From the NCBI GenBank assembly GCA_038373885.1, contig JAWZYV010013550.1, positions 389,512 through 453,511 on the forward strand: a DNA stretch of 64,000 nt. The letters run 5' to 3'. Both the position numbers and the translations under genes were made by a program. Numbering within the stretch: position 1 is the stretch's first letter; each line of letters starts with the position of its first letter. This document shows, one piece after another, positions 11,649 through 23,425 of this stretch. The notes under the pieces are model-generated. The model was given only the letters and a program-made list of their open reading frames with translations. It did no database searches and was not told where the DNA came from. The DNA comes from Cheiracanthium punctorium. Its lineage: Eukaryota > Arthropoda > Arachnida > Araneae > Cheiracanthiidae.

Positions 11649-11684
11649 ATGTAAACATAGAAACGATCGTGCATAGTGACGTCA
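11649..11684 (-). promoter_or_regulatory. Inverted copy of the TGACGTCA block, upstream of the YqaJ gene
   Basis: TGACGTCA at 11677-11684, followed on the minus strand by CTATGCACGATCGTTTC and GTTTACAT, mirrors 2437-2473. A minus-strand ATTGG (CCAAT box) lies at 11688-11692. The block is about 190-225 bp upstream of the YqaJ start codon. Confidence 0.5.
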
Positions 11685-11852
11685 GACCAATCACGTACCG
11701 TTTTGAGGTCACATGATTTTTCAACCCTTTTCACTTATTTTAAATTTATAATTATAATTATTTAGATCTGTATATGCTTTTAAATTAATGTTTTCGAACA
11801 GTTTGATAACCAATCTGTTAATAAAAATCACAATTGACCATTTTCCCCACAT

Positions 11853-11869
11853 GTGCAAATTCCTCATTG
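11853..11869 (-). repeat. Right terminal inverted repeat of the ISL2EU-like element
   Basis: GTGCAAATTCCTCATTG is the exact reverse complement of 2261-2277. It lies about 395 bp outside the YqaJ start codon. Confidence 0.8.
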
Positions 11870-13722
11870 AGCCAGAGTAGTTTTCTTTAGATTATGCTCT
11901 GTCAACAACAGCAACAGGAAAACAGAAGGGGGGGGGGTATAGATGTAAATTACACATATTTTTATTATTCGGGATAAATAACCAAAATTCATAGATACCT
12001 GTGATATTATGAATTCAATTGAAAATTGTCAAAAATACATCAGAATTATCATATATTTTTTGAAATTCAAAAATTTAATCAAGTAACTTATTTTAAAAGG
12101 TTTATTATATCAAATTCTTATTATTGTTTATCCTACAACTCCCTAAAATCTAATATTTCCTAAACAAATAATTTAAAATGCATTCTCTGATGCACATTTA
12201 GTTGTGATGTGATGCTATGTAAATAGTTGGTAGAAACTTTCAGAGGAAGTAGAACACACATAACAAGCAGAGCCTGACTTACAACACATTAGTGCCCAGG
12301 GCAATTTTCAAATTTTGTATCGCTATATATAGCTCTAAACTCAATTTTTTTACCTATTTCTGCATGTGTACCCAGGACACATGCCTCAATTGCCTGTGCG
12401 ATAATCAGGTGCTGATAATAAGGAATCACACAGCAATGTGGGGTCAAAAACCCCATTTTCACATACCTGTTAATAATCTTGACGTGTGACGACGTAATCG
12501 TGACAAAGAAAAATCTTGACGTGTTTGTATAATTTCTTAACCAAGTTATCTTTGATAATTACATCAATGAAATAAAACAGAATTTTTAAACAATCAATTT
12601 CGGTCATGCGTTTTCTGTGAAAGATACCTCATTTTTTTGGCAAACAATTGTTAGAATGTTCACTATTACTTCAGCACTTGTTCCTAAGTGATTAGCAGGT
12701 ACACAAAGATGATATTTCTGGCCCCACATTGCTATGTGGTTCTGAATTCTTGTTAAAAGCTTTCTCTCCATTTAAAGTTTGTCGCTATCATTCTAGGATA
12801 CTCTGTATATACAAGTAATTTTTTTACTTAAACTAGATCCAGGTGGCTACAGAAATTGAGAGGTAAAGTTCCCTTATTCCCTTTATTATGTTTGTCAGAC
12901 TTTCATAACTAATTACACATGTACAATGCTCTTCCAGACATGCCAACTTATCAAAATCAAAATGACTGAGATCTCCTGCTATTCAATGTCATAAAGCCTG
13001 AGATTTTTTATATATCCATTTTCAGCATGAAATGGGTATATAATCAATACACAGTTTGTTTTCTTGAATGCCATTTGCATCCTCCATGTAGTAAACTTAT
13101 GTAATAGGATAGTGCTAACTTGTACAGTGTAAATAAATTCAACTTGAAATATTTGCCAAAATATCGTAAAATACAAAGCATCAATCAATACCCTGTGCCT
13201 CAGGTAATGAATAACACCCACTGAGTATTTACCCAACCTACATCTATTGTGAGAAAACCTCACCCATTTTTTAAAAACCTCTCTCAGTTTTGGGGAAAGT
13301 GGGAGAAAATCACACCCATTTTTTTTTCTGTAATGAAAACCCCGTAAATTTCCTTTTTTTGTGTGCATTAGAGTTAATGTGATGCCCGCTTGGTGAGATT
13401 CTGTTTTCTAGCAAACAATGGCATCCACTCCATAAAGAAGAAATATGTGAAGTAAGCATGGTTCCAATTTGAAGCAAAGGCCCAATAGTAGTAAGGGGGG
13501 AGAAAAAGTACCACATTTGTTTGGTCATTGCCTTGCATTATATTTTGCAATGGAAGTGTCATATGCCCCTTGTTTTCCTTTGTAGGTATTTCTAATTACA
13601 ATTATCGTTGGATTACCACTGGGATAATAACTCAGTTTTGACATCAAATATGAATTTAGCAAAATTCCTAGAAGTTTGATGCAGTAATGAATCAATAATT
13701 AATAACTGCATATGTATTTATT
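11870..13722. other. Non-coding stretch right of the ISL2EU-like element
   Basis: Holds a G8 run near 11930 and a foldback repeat at 12422-12745. I see no domain-like peptide. Confidence 0.6.
12422..12745. repeat. Foldback repeat around CACAGCAATGTGGGG
   Basis: GAATCACACAGCAATGTGGGG is answered by CCCCACATTGCTATGTGGTT followed by CTGAATTC, an inverted repeat spanning about 320 bp. Probably a MITE; ends are not fixed. Confidence 0.5.
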
Positions 13723-14222
13723 CAGGGTACTGACCTGGAAAGTCAGGGAAATGAGTTTTGGTCAGGGATTTGGGGAAAAAGTTAGGGAAATTGAAGAAAA
13801 GTCAGGGAAATGAAACACTATTTGAATTTTGCAGCAAAATCAAGAAAATACTTCCTGTTTGAACCTAATTGTAGAAATTGCTTTATTTTCATTTTCATAT
13901 TTAACCTTATAAATAATTTTAAAATATGTCCTTTATTAACATATCTTGTTCAGTTGAAATGTTCTTAATTTTATTCTAAATTATCATCAAACATGATTTT
14001 TGTTAGAATTCAGTGATGTCAAATAATATTTTTGTGTATATTGATTTTATTATTATTATTATTATTTGTAAAAAAAGGGCAAGTATATTAAAAGTTATTA
14101 ATTAAAGGATGTAATATTAAAAATAGAAACGCAAAATTGGGGAAAGCACGCTAGATAAAAAGTCAGGGAAGAGCATGATAGATGTCGGGGAAGCAAAAGC
14201 TGTGAAATCTGTAGAAACCCTG
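13723..14222. mobile_element. Non-autonomous DNA transposon, CAGGGT...ACCCTG, 500 bp
   Basis: It starts CAGGGTACTGACC and ends GTAGAAACCCTG. TTATT lies at both borders, a possible 5-bp target duplication. The motif AAAGTCAGGGAAA recurs several times inside, and a TTA microsatellite sits near 14050. Confidence 0.6.
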
Positions 14223-15524
14223 TTATTATTTCTCATTCCTGATTTTAAAAAATGAGTTTTGGATTACACATTATTATTCATACAACTTTAGCAATGTCAG
14301 AAAGAGATGAACGTTATTATGTAAAATACTACTTTTAGTATAGTAGTTGAGAAACCTTCTTACGTTGTAAAGTGACAAAAAATGCATGATAACTTCATTC
14401 CATTGAAAACTATTGTGAACCGCAATGAAATCCACCCCTATCATCCACTTGTCATGTGACAGGTGTGAATCACAAGACAGACATAACTGCTTCACTTAAG
14501 GGTTGCCTTTGCTGCCTTCACTTATTTCTTTATGATCCACTCCTGCCTACAGTTTGCTAGATTGGTGATAAAACAATCATTTTGTCAAGGAAGGACTTAA
14601 AAATAATGCGACTTTAAAAGACTTAAATTGTCTTCTTTGACATAGTAGATTTTATAACAGCAGTGGAAAAGCATCATTGTTAAGCATTTAAGTTAGATTT
14701 ATTAAAAACAATTTGATTTGATTTGAGAGGTTGGTTGATTGAGACCCTTAGCCAGGGGGCTGTCGTCTCGATGAAAACAATTTGCTCACATTTTTGAGCA
14801 TGTAGAAACATCAACACAGGAGCCACTGCTCCATTCAAAAAGCAAGAAATTAAGAGAGTGAACATATTGCATTTTCACCTTTTATAGTTACACAATTAAC
14901 ATAAATTTACATAGTACCGACAATGTCAGGAAAAGAAAAATGAATGCTAAATTAGCTTATGAATGCACCACAATTCCGAAGAATTGAGTATACCACATGA
15001 TGCAAAAGTGACATCATGCTTTAACGGCTAAATAACACCCTTGGCAATTTAACCACAGAAGAGCAGACACAGCAACGCAGCGATACCATGTGAAAAACAT
15101 AAATATGCTTATGGAAAACACGTGAACGGGAGACAGAGAAATACCTTTAAGTTTTTTTTTCCTGACAAAAATGATAAGTCCCCTAATTGGTTATTTTTAC
15201 AAAATGACCTGAATTTTTCTGGACTAATAAATTTTCATGATTTGTGCTCACCCTGCAGATGTGTGTAGTGGTGGTGATTCATCACTGTGTTCTGTTAAAA
15301 TATTGTTAAAGCTAACTGCAAAAATTATCACAAAAGTACAAGCATAAAATTATTAGAATTATTTTACACTAACCTAGAAACGACATGACAGGTTCACTAT
15401 GTTAAAGGATGAAAATTCGCAATAACTACTCTGACTCAGACACATTTTCACACAAAATAAATTTATTGAATATATATATATGATTATATAAAATTGTAGC
15501 TAATAATTCAAAATAAATTAAATA
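14223..15524. other. Non-coding stretch
   Basis: AT-rich sequence with no recognisable gene or repeat structure. Confidence 0.5.
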
Positions 15525-16631
15525 CAGTGAAATCCCTCTATAACGATATTTTGGCGGTCAAAATAATATATCGTTGTAAAGAGAATTATCGTTATAGAGA
15601 GAATCGATATTGGAACGAAAAGATTTTTGATTTTTGTTCTTCATATATGCCATACCCTGCGGTATCACCAGAAAGTGTTCTGTTTTCATTCAGCACACCC
15701 TCGCAAGTAATATATAATAAATAAAAGGAGAAAAACATGTTTATAGTTTTCAGTAATTTTCACAACACTCACAAATTTTAGTTAAATACCCTTGTCGCCT
15801 CGCCAAGGATTCTAGCGGAGATATAGCTTATAAATATTTATAGCATATTTGAATAACAACTATATAATGGCTAAATAAATAATACCTGAATGCCGCAAAA
15901 GCGTTTTTAAAAATGTATTGGATATTAATTGAAAATACATACCCATTAATTTATCCTTATTTATTTTGTTTCATGCCTTTATCAAAATCTTTTATGATGT
16001 TGAATTTCACTTCGATAGATATTTGTTTTCTTTTAGCCATTTGCTTTCGATTTTCACTAAACAAACTTCAAAATAAACAAAACTCATGATTTAAAATATC
16101 CTCATGTAATAATAGACCTCGATAGGATTTATCGGAGGTTAAAATTCTTACTCAGGTTCAGACAAAAGAGCGTATCGTTTTCTATATTAGTTCCGGTGAA
16201 AGGAATCCTTGACCATTTTTTAAAGAGGGGGATAGGAATCAAAGATGTGTCATCCAACTACCCTTCCACCTTACGAGAAATGTACTTTCTCATTACCATA
16301 GTGTTACATTAGCAAATCGAAATTTAGAAGACGTTCTTTGGCAGAGGTGTGGTCCAACCCGTTCCAACCACATTTTACCTCGACTTTCTTTGTGTAGCTT
16401 TCAATGTCTGTGCATGAGTTGGGCTTCTGATGCATCGTAGAAAAAAAATATATCGTAGTAGAGAGAATTATTGTGATGTAAGGGATAATTATTACCATCG
16501 TTGTAGAGAGAATTATCGTTTTAAAGGTTACTGTAATACAGAGAACTGTTTTACATTAATCTAGAGGGAATTCAGCCAGGACTATGAAAAAATATCGTAA
16601 TAGAGGATATTGTTGTAGTGAGATTCTACTG
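15525..16631. mobile_element. Pogo/Tigger-like element, CAGTGAAATCCCTCTATAAC
   Basis: The left end CAGTGAAATCCCTCTATAAC and the right end GTTGTAGTGAGATTCTACTG are imperfect inverted repeats flanked by TA (15523-15524, 16632-16633). AGAGAATTATCGTT blocks repeat in both halves. No transposase frame survives. Confidence 0.7.
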
Positions 16632-17052
16632 TATCACAATATTGAAACAAAGCTCCTCTGAAAAAGTATTTGCTAGACTTTCAATGATAAAAGAAATATA
16701 GTTCTGTCAGATAAAAAAATGTTATCAATATGTTAAAAATGTTTGAAAATGAAACAAAACATGAAATAACTAAAATAATAATAATAATAAGCTTATAAAT
16801 ACTGTTTTCAATAACACAGTTCTGTTAAGCTTCACAATAATCGAAGCTTTATTTTTAGATAGGGGGATCATGGGCAATGTATGACCAAAAATTTTAGGGT
16901 TGGTGAGCACATATCAAATTCAAGAGTAGAAAAGAGAAGTTTCTTTTAAATTTTGAACAGGGTGTCTACCACATAAAGTAAGCTTGATTTCTTGACTTTC
17001 CCTTGATCATAAAATATACGAAACCCTAATATCAAAAATACATCCATGCTGA

Positions 17053-17750
17053 TAGTGTCCCAAAAAGGTGGTAATGGGCTTTACTTCTTTATCTATTAGA
17101 GATAAGTGGGCAGAGTAAATTAAAAAGAATTTGCAAATAAGGTTGGAAATAAGACTTCATTAAGGAAAAATTCCTCTCGTTGACAAAAATTAGCACTTTT
17201 GAAATTTGTACATGACCCCCCCTGTAGAAAATAATTCCCAATTAGTAAAATGTGCCCCATACACTCTTGAGGTGACATACAAAATTTGAGAATTACACCT
17301 TAAGAAGTTTCGGAGGTATGAAGATAAATATAACTCTGAATTAAACCACTTTTCCATGGCTCTCGAAGGGAAAAAAAATTACGTTGAATGATCGCATTTC
17401 ACGAGTCGTACAGAATCTACGAAATTTTTTTTTTTTTTTTTAGCAATAAACGCTTACATTCAAAATCATGTATAGTTCCCGATCATCTTACTTTAAAGAG
17501 ATGTATCATGAAAGGCTCAAATTTGGTCTATTACTTCATTAGGTTATGGGGCACATTTTACTAATTGGGAATGTTTTTGTACGGATGTGGTATACAAATT
17601 TAAAAAATGTAACTTTTTGTAAATGAGCAAGAGGAATTTTTTCTTAACGGAGTCTTATTTCTGACCGTATTTTGAACATTTTTTCAATGTACACTGTCCA
17701 CTTACCTCTAATAGATAAATCCCATTACAACCTTTTAGGGACACCCTGTA
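17053..17750. mobile_element. Foldback mariner-like MITE with long inverted repeats
   Basis: GTGTCCCAAAAAGGTGGTAA at the left pairs with TTACAACCTTTTAGGGACAC at the right. ATCTATTAGAGATAAGTGG extends the arm, and an inner pair (CCCAATTAGTAAAATGTGCC with its complement) shows the arms run for over 200 bp. TA borders. Confidence 0.7.
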
Positions 17751-18923
17751 TATTATTAAATATTTTTGCATAATAATATTAAGCTGCAAGAGAAAACAAA
17801 ATAACATATTACCTAAAGATTATGAACATATGCAATACTTAAAAAAAATACTTAATTGCTGACAATAGTAAATTTTAAAAATATTTTAAAGCCATTTATT
17901 TCTTTAAAGTTTTACATAAAAGTCCTCCTGATTAAAATTTATTTTAAATTACTTCAATAACAATGTACACACCATAAAAACAATTTGAGTACTCTAGCTT
18001 TTGAGGTGAGTTACCAAAAATGTCTTATTTTAATTTAACAATCGAATATTAAAAACTGAATTAATATAAATATGTAATAAAACAGTCTTTTCTTACTTTT
18101 TTTCCTTTTAGCCATGCAAAATCAGTCTAATGCAAATCTATATCCTTTTAAAATTACATAATCAGTGTGATGCGATATCCTAGTAGTTTGCATGCAAACT
18201 TTCAGATGCATTAAAAAATCAAGAACTTAATAAAAAAAATTCAGAATACACTACTGTGTAGATAAGTGATATGAATAAAAAAAATACTTAAAGGTAAATA
18301 TTGTTTTATCAAAAGGATGCAAAAATATTGAAGTTAAGTTTTTAGCTATGACACACGGAGATCAACGATAATTATAATTTTTTGAGTGGAATCCAGGTGG
18401 TTGTTTATAAAAGAATACGCAGAATTTAAAAGGGAGTAAATGAAAAAAAATACTCTTGTATCCAACATTTTTTTTTTTTTTGGGGGGGGGGTAGATAACT
18501 GATATCCTTTTCTCAAGATTTAAAGATATACTTGCCAACTTTAGAAATTTCAAAGTGTCAAACAACACACAAATGACATATTGAGCTATTGTCAGTTCAA
18601 TATACAACTATTCGGCAGAAATCATTTTTGATGACTTCTGCTATGTGTAAATGACACTTTAATTGAATTTTACTAAATAGCATACAAACAGTATTATAGT
18701 GTTTTTCATGAAATGCACACATGAGAAGCTTTAAAGTTTTGTCAATTTGCATAGTTTAAAATATTAAAATTTACACAACACACACTTAATGTACATTTCT
18801 TAATAAAAAAAAAAAAAAAAAAAATTAAACTGTAATTATTTTCATTAAAATATACATTAATACTGGACACAAAATTTATATGATTTTAAAGACTTAGGGA
18901 AGGAAAAAAGTAATTTTGTAATA

Positions 18924-19710
18924 CAGGGTGGCCATAATTAAACTGCAAGTGTTCAAGGGGTGGTGGAGAGAAAACTACCAGGAATATTCCAGTGAAACTT
19001 TGTATCTACATGTTTCAGAACATGCACAAGTCAAATATGCAATTTAAAAAAATCGCTATTTTCACCCGATAGATGGCGCTATCTCGTGTTTCAATACTTA
19101 TGGACATCATATATGCAAATTTTAAGCCCATCGAACAGTGTAAAAACAAGACCATATTGAGTAATGGTCAACCATGACTCTGAATAAGAAGGGACGTGCA
19201 ATTTTAGTGAAGATATTCTATCAGAATGGTAGCAATTATTCAGCTACTCTCAAAGAATACCGGCATATGAAACGATTAAGAAGGGGTTCAATGTGTGTCA
19301 ATGCGAATAAATAATGGTTTAATTTTTTTCCAAAGCATCTTTATGAATTGTTTAATTTGTGATCTTAATTTACGTTAATTTTTGATTACATGTTACTGTA
19401 AAAATTTAATTACTGAAGCGAATTGTATGGAATTTTGATAAACTGTAAATGATGTTTTATATTGTTTATATGCCTCTTAGAATGTCACTATGCTCTGTCT
19501 ATCGGTTTTGGAAGTTGCATATGCCACCGGTGAGCTTTGAAATACGGTACAGCGCCATCTATCGGGTGAAAATGATGATTTTTTTTTTTTTTTTGCATAT
19601 TTGACTTGCGCATGTTCTGAAACGTGTAGATACCACATTTCACATGAAATTCTCGGTAGTTTTCTCTCCAGCACCCCTTGAATACTTACAGTTTAATTAT
19701 GGCCACCCTG
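18924..19710. mobile_element. Mariner-like element remnant with about 170-bp inverted repeats
   Basis: The ends CAGGGTGGCCATAATTAAAC and GTTTAATTATGGCCACCCTG are complementary and flanked by TA. The arms continue inward to CGATAGATGGCGCT and its complement AGCGCCATCTATCG. A 46-codon transposase fragment lies between them. Confidence 0.8.
19174..19314 (+). pseudogene. N-terminal helix-turn-helix fragment of a mariner-like protein (DUF4817 type)
   Basis: A 46-residue frame beginning MTLNKKGRAILVKIFYQN and containing EYRHMKRLRRGSM. The pattern FYQN, about 13 variable residues, YR, K, RRG, M matches the start of DUF4817/mariner-type proteins and also the fragment at 56375-56752. The rest of the transposase is gone. 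Confidence 0.55.
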
Positions 19711-22371
19711 TACACAAAAAGTACTGTAAAATTACACCTGAAAAGGAATAGTAATTAAAAAAAAAAACATGCCTTCACAATTTTTTTTTTTTTTCTAATC
19801 ATAACATTGTTTGTTTCAATTTCATTATTATTACTATTGCTTTCTATCATTTTCATTCATATTTGAACCTGGGATCTTCAGTGGAATTTTTCTATTTTAC
19901 ATTTTAGAAAATCTTCAAAAATAATTTAAATTTGAAACAACAATCAATTTTATTCTCATTTCGAACTTAGGGGGAGGCGGCAATTCAGTAATCTTAAAAG
20001 AAACAAAACTACAGAACTTAGCGAAAAAATCTCATTAATAATGTGTGAAGAGATTTTTAAAAACAAAATATGGGTCATATTTTTATTAAAACCAAAAAAA
20101 AACTTTCAAATTCATTAAAAAGGGGAGTTATGCATAAAATAATAAAAGTCTATGAAAAAACTTACACTTTACGTAGAAAGAGTTGGCAAAATGTGAATAA
20201 GTATATTTAAGCTATCTTAATGATTTTACTTCTTTCTTCATCCGTTGAAAATTCAAGTGTGGTGGGATTTGGATTTGAAAATACCAAATTTTCTCACTTA
20301 ATAAAATATACACTTTTACAAAAGTTGTGCAAGACTGTCATTATGCTTTATTTCAGCAAAAAACATAACACATTCAAATTTTGTAATCACAAAATAACAG
20401 AACTATAATAATGAAATTGAAGCAAAGGATGTTTGGTTAGAGGGAAAAAAACATTTTTAATTCCTTCTTAGACATAATTTTATGGTACTTTTATTTACAG
20501 TAAATTTTAAGAGATTTCTTTCAAACAAAGTCTGATCTTTAAAACAAAGTCAAAGTATTTTAATACACCAAGTTTTTTCTTTTTCCTTAATAAAATCTAC
20601 ACTTTTAGAGAAATTGTAAGACCGCCATTATGATTTATTTCAACAACAACAAAAAAATCCAAATTTTGTGATCGCAAAATAACGGTAATCTATCGATTTA
20701 CTGACAATTTTTTCAAAATCACGAACATTTTCGGACACAAAAATAACCGAAAACATTTCATTTCAGGAGAGGTTGATAGGAAAGCTCGATAAGACATGTC
20801 CGAGAAAAGAGAAAAAAAAATTACAAGTGGAAAATGCACATGGAAAAAAGGGGGGGGCAAATGATAGTATTTCCCACCATGCACAACAACAATGGATTTT
20901 CTAAAGATACGAAAAGTCTTAATAATTATTGTGGTGCAGTAGCTTTTAGTTACATAATTATAAAACAACTCCCGACTGCTGGACACCCTGTCAGTGAATG
21001 TATTTTTTCAGATTCTTTTTAGTACATCGACGGGCATGGAGAGGGGGGGCGGTGCCCCCACCTCCGGAACTGCCCTTGTCTTGAACTTTCCATACAGCCA
21101 GCCTTAAGTTCAGATGAATGTGCTTTGAAAATATGAAAAAAATAAACAATAACAAGATATATTTATTAATTACTTACAGCATTTATAAAAGACTAACCAT
21201 CATTTATGGTAGGAAATAATTTATTGTTATGATTACTCTTCTGTAGGACAGATTGTTTCTCTAATGAAGTATTTTACAACCTGAAAGATCCTCATGTTGG
21301 AATGGAGAAGCGAGCACACTGATCAGATTATCTCGCCCTCCCGCGCACACACACCATTGATACGAGAATAAACAAATCAACTTCCTTTCTCACATTAAAT
21401 CACTTGTGAAATCAAAATACGAATTGATGAAGTCAAAGAAAATATAAATAAAAATATTTTCCTCAATGGACTCAATACTAAAAATTAGAAACAAAGAATT
21501 TGAATAAAATTGGGGGGGGGGGGGAGCCCGAATCACTAATCGTGACGTTGTGTTCAATTTCTTCACTTTCGTGACCTTTCCCCCATTTTTTGACTTTTCC
21601 ATGGTGGTAGACACCCTGTTGAAAATAAATGTTTTAAATCAAAGGGTTTTTAGGAAAAGTTAGGAGGCATGTAACTCGATGCTATGTCTATGATGGGAAT
21701 AAATAGGAAAACATAATTTCTGTCAGCACAATTACAATATTTGTGAGATATAAATTTTGGGGTTGCCACTATTCTGTGAAACAAAACTGCCAACAGCTGA
21801 AAAAGCTGAAGATTTTTTTTGGCCAAAACGATCGTACTGATTGATAAGTACCTTTCTATGCATTATTATAAAGTTTTTATTAATATCAAGATATGGCTAG
21901 CACAGAGATATTTCTTCAGTTAAACATCTTTGCACCTAGCACATGATTTATGTGCAAAATATTTCATATAGACTGCAGTTCTCTGGTTGCAAGATAATTC
22001 CACTATAAAGAACAGAATAACACAAAACTTTATTGTCTCACAAATTGTGCGTGAGGAGAATAAAACAAAAGAAATGACACTAGGATCAGTAGATGATAAA
22101 ATTTAATGGTTTAAAAAAAAGAACTCTCAATGAATTTTTTTAATTCGAGTACAGAAATTTTTACAGCACACAGTGGTTTATACATGTACTTCCTGTGAAC
22201 ACGTAAAAGTTCAGCGTTAAATGCTCTGGATGAACTCTACTGTGCCAGAACTTCACATATTTTTCTGAAAAGGGTTTTTGTTTTATTATTACATATTTCA
22301 TACTTATAATTTCTACCGTACAAACATGTCTATTCAAGTCTCATTTCTTAGAGAATCCATTATAACATACA

Positions 22372-23425
22372 TCACATACATAAAGGTTTGTCTCCTGTGT
22401 ATGTACGAGATGTACATTCAAAATTTTCTTCTCGGAGAATGCTTTTGTACATATGTTACACGCATAGGGTTTCTCTCATGTGTGGGTACAAAGATGTGCC
22501 TTCCAGCGTCTTTTTGCAGAGAATGCTTTCTGACATACATCACACGCATGAGGTTTCTCTCCTGTGTGGGTACGGAGATGTGTCTGCAAAATTACTTTTT
22601 TGGAGAATCCTTTCTGACATATATCACACACATGAGGTTTCTCTCCTGTGTGGTTATGGAGATGTGTCTGATAGTCTCCCTTCCGAGAGAATCCTTTCTG
22701 ACATATGTCACACACAAAAGGTTTTTCTCCTGTGTGAGTACGAAAATGTGTCTGTAAGGGTCCTTTTCGAGAAAATTCTTTTTTACATATAATACACACA
22801 TATGGTTTCTCTCCTGTGTGGGTGCGAATATGTGTCTGCAAGTTTACTTTTTTGGAGAATCCTTTCTGACATATATCACACACATGAGGTTTCTCTCCTG
22901 TGTGGGTACGGAGATGTACATTCAAGTTTTCTTTCTGGGAGAATCCTTTCTGACATATGTCACACACAAAAGGTTTTTCTCCTGTGTGGGTACGAAGATG
23001 TGTCTGCAAGTGTCCTTTTCGAGAGAATGTTTTCTTACACATGTCACATGCATAAGATTTCTCTCCTGTGTGGGTACGAAGATGTCTATTTAAGGTTACT
23101 CTCTCAAAGAATCTTTTCTTACACATGTCACAAGCATAAGGTCTCTCTCCTGTGTGGTACGAAGATGTGTCTGCAAGCGTCCTTTATGAGAGAATCCTTT
23201 TTGACATGCATCACACACATGAGGCTTCTCTCCTGTGTGGGTACGTGTATGTACATTGAAATTTCCTTTCTGAGAGAATCCCTTCTGGCATATGTCATAA
23301 ATATAAGGCCTCTCTCCTGAGTGGATTTGAAGATGTTTGTTACCTGCATGGTCAGTAGTGTTCAAAAATGGATGCTGAGAGAATATTTCCTGGCAAGAGC
23401 CACTATTGCAAGCTTTTACATCCAT
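22372..23425 (-). pseudogene. Zinc-finger gene A, C2H2, decayed copy
   Basis: Minus-strand copy of the genes at 28722 and 33573, starting MDVKACNSGSCQEIF. It has about 11 finger modules but several lesions: finger 1 reads YIYDIC, losing its first zinc cysteine; one G is missing in the linker at about 23155-23157 (GTGTGGTACG where copies have GTGTGGGTACG), shifting the frame in finger 2; a linker GGA has become TGA at 22476-22478; and one base is missing near 22405. A 216-residue frame of eight good fingers remains at 22476-23126 but lacks the normal start. Likely a pseudogene, or a recently broken gene. Confidence 0.8.

Larger units (their letters stand above)
2261..11869. mobile_element. Large two-gene DNA transposon, ISL2EU-like (THAP-DDE transposase plus YqaJ nuclease)
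   Basis: The element is bounded by CAATGAGGAATTTGCAC at 2261-2277 and its exact reverse complement at 11853-11869. If the AT next to the GAGG/CCTC ends is the target duplication, the true ends are GAGGAATTTGCAC and its complement with a 2-bp AT duplication. Inside, two convergent spliced genes end 312 bp apart: transposase at 2532-6882 (+) and SWIM/YqaJ protein at 7195-11458 (-). A THAP-containing Harbinger-like transposase paired with a YqaJ protein is the known content of ISL2EU elements; that family assignment rests on established knowledge of the group. Much of the 9.6 kb is later MITE insertions in introns. Confidence 0.8.
16958..21618. mobile_element. Composite DNA transposon with CAGGGTGTCTACCAC ends, 4.7 kb
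   Basis: The left end CAGGGTGTCTACCAC (16958-16972) is exactly mirrored by GTGGTAGACACCCTG (21604-21618). TTGAA flanks both sides, a possible 5-bp duplication. No coding sequence is recognisable. Two foldback MITEs sit inside (17053-17750, 18924-19710). Its right 1 kb is also present in the two following tandem units, ending GTGGTAGACAACCTG near 27953 and GTGGTAGACACTCTG near 32786. Confidence 0.6.

Noticed and set aside
13310..13562. Overlapping minus-strand frames at 12979-13562
   Set aside because: Low-complexity AT-rich sequence; different frames overlap and none shows a domain.
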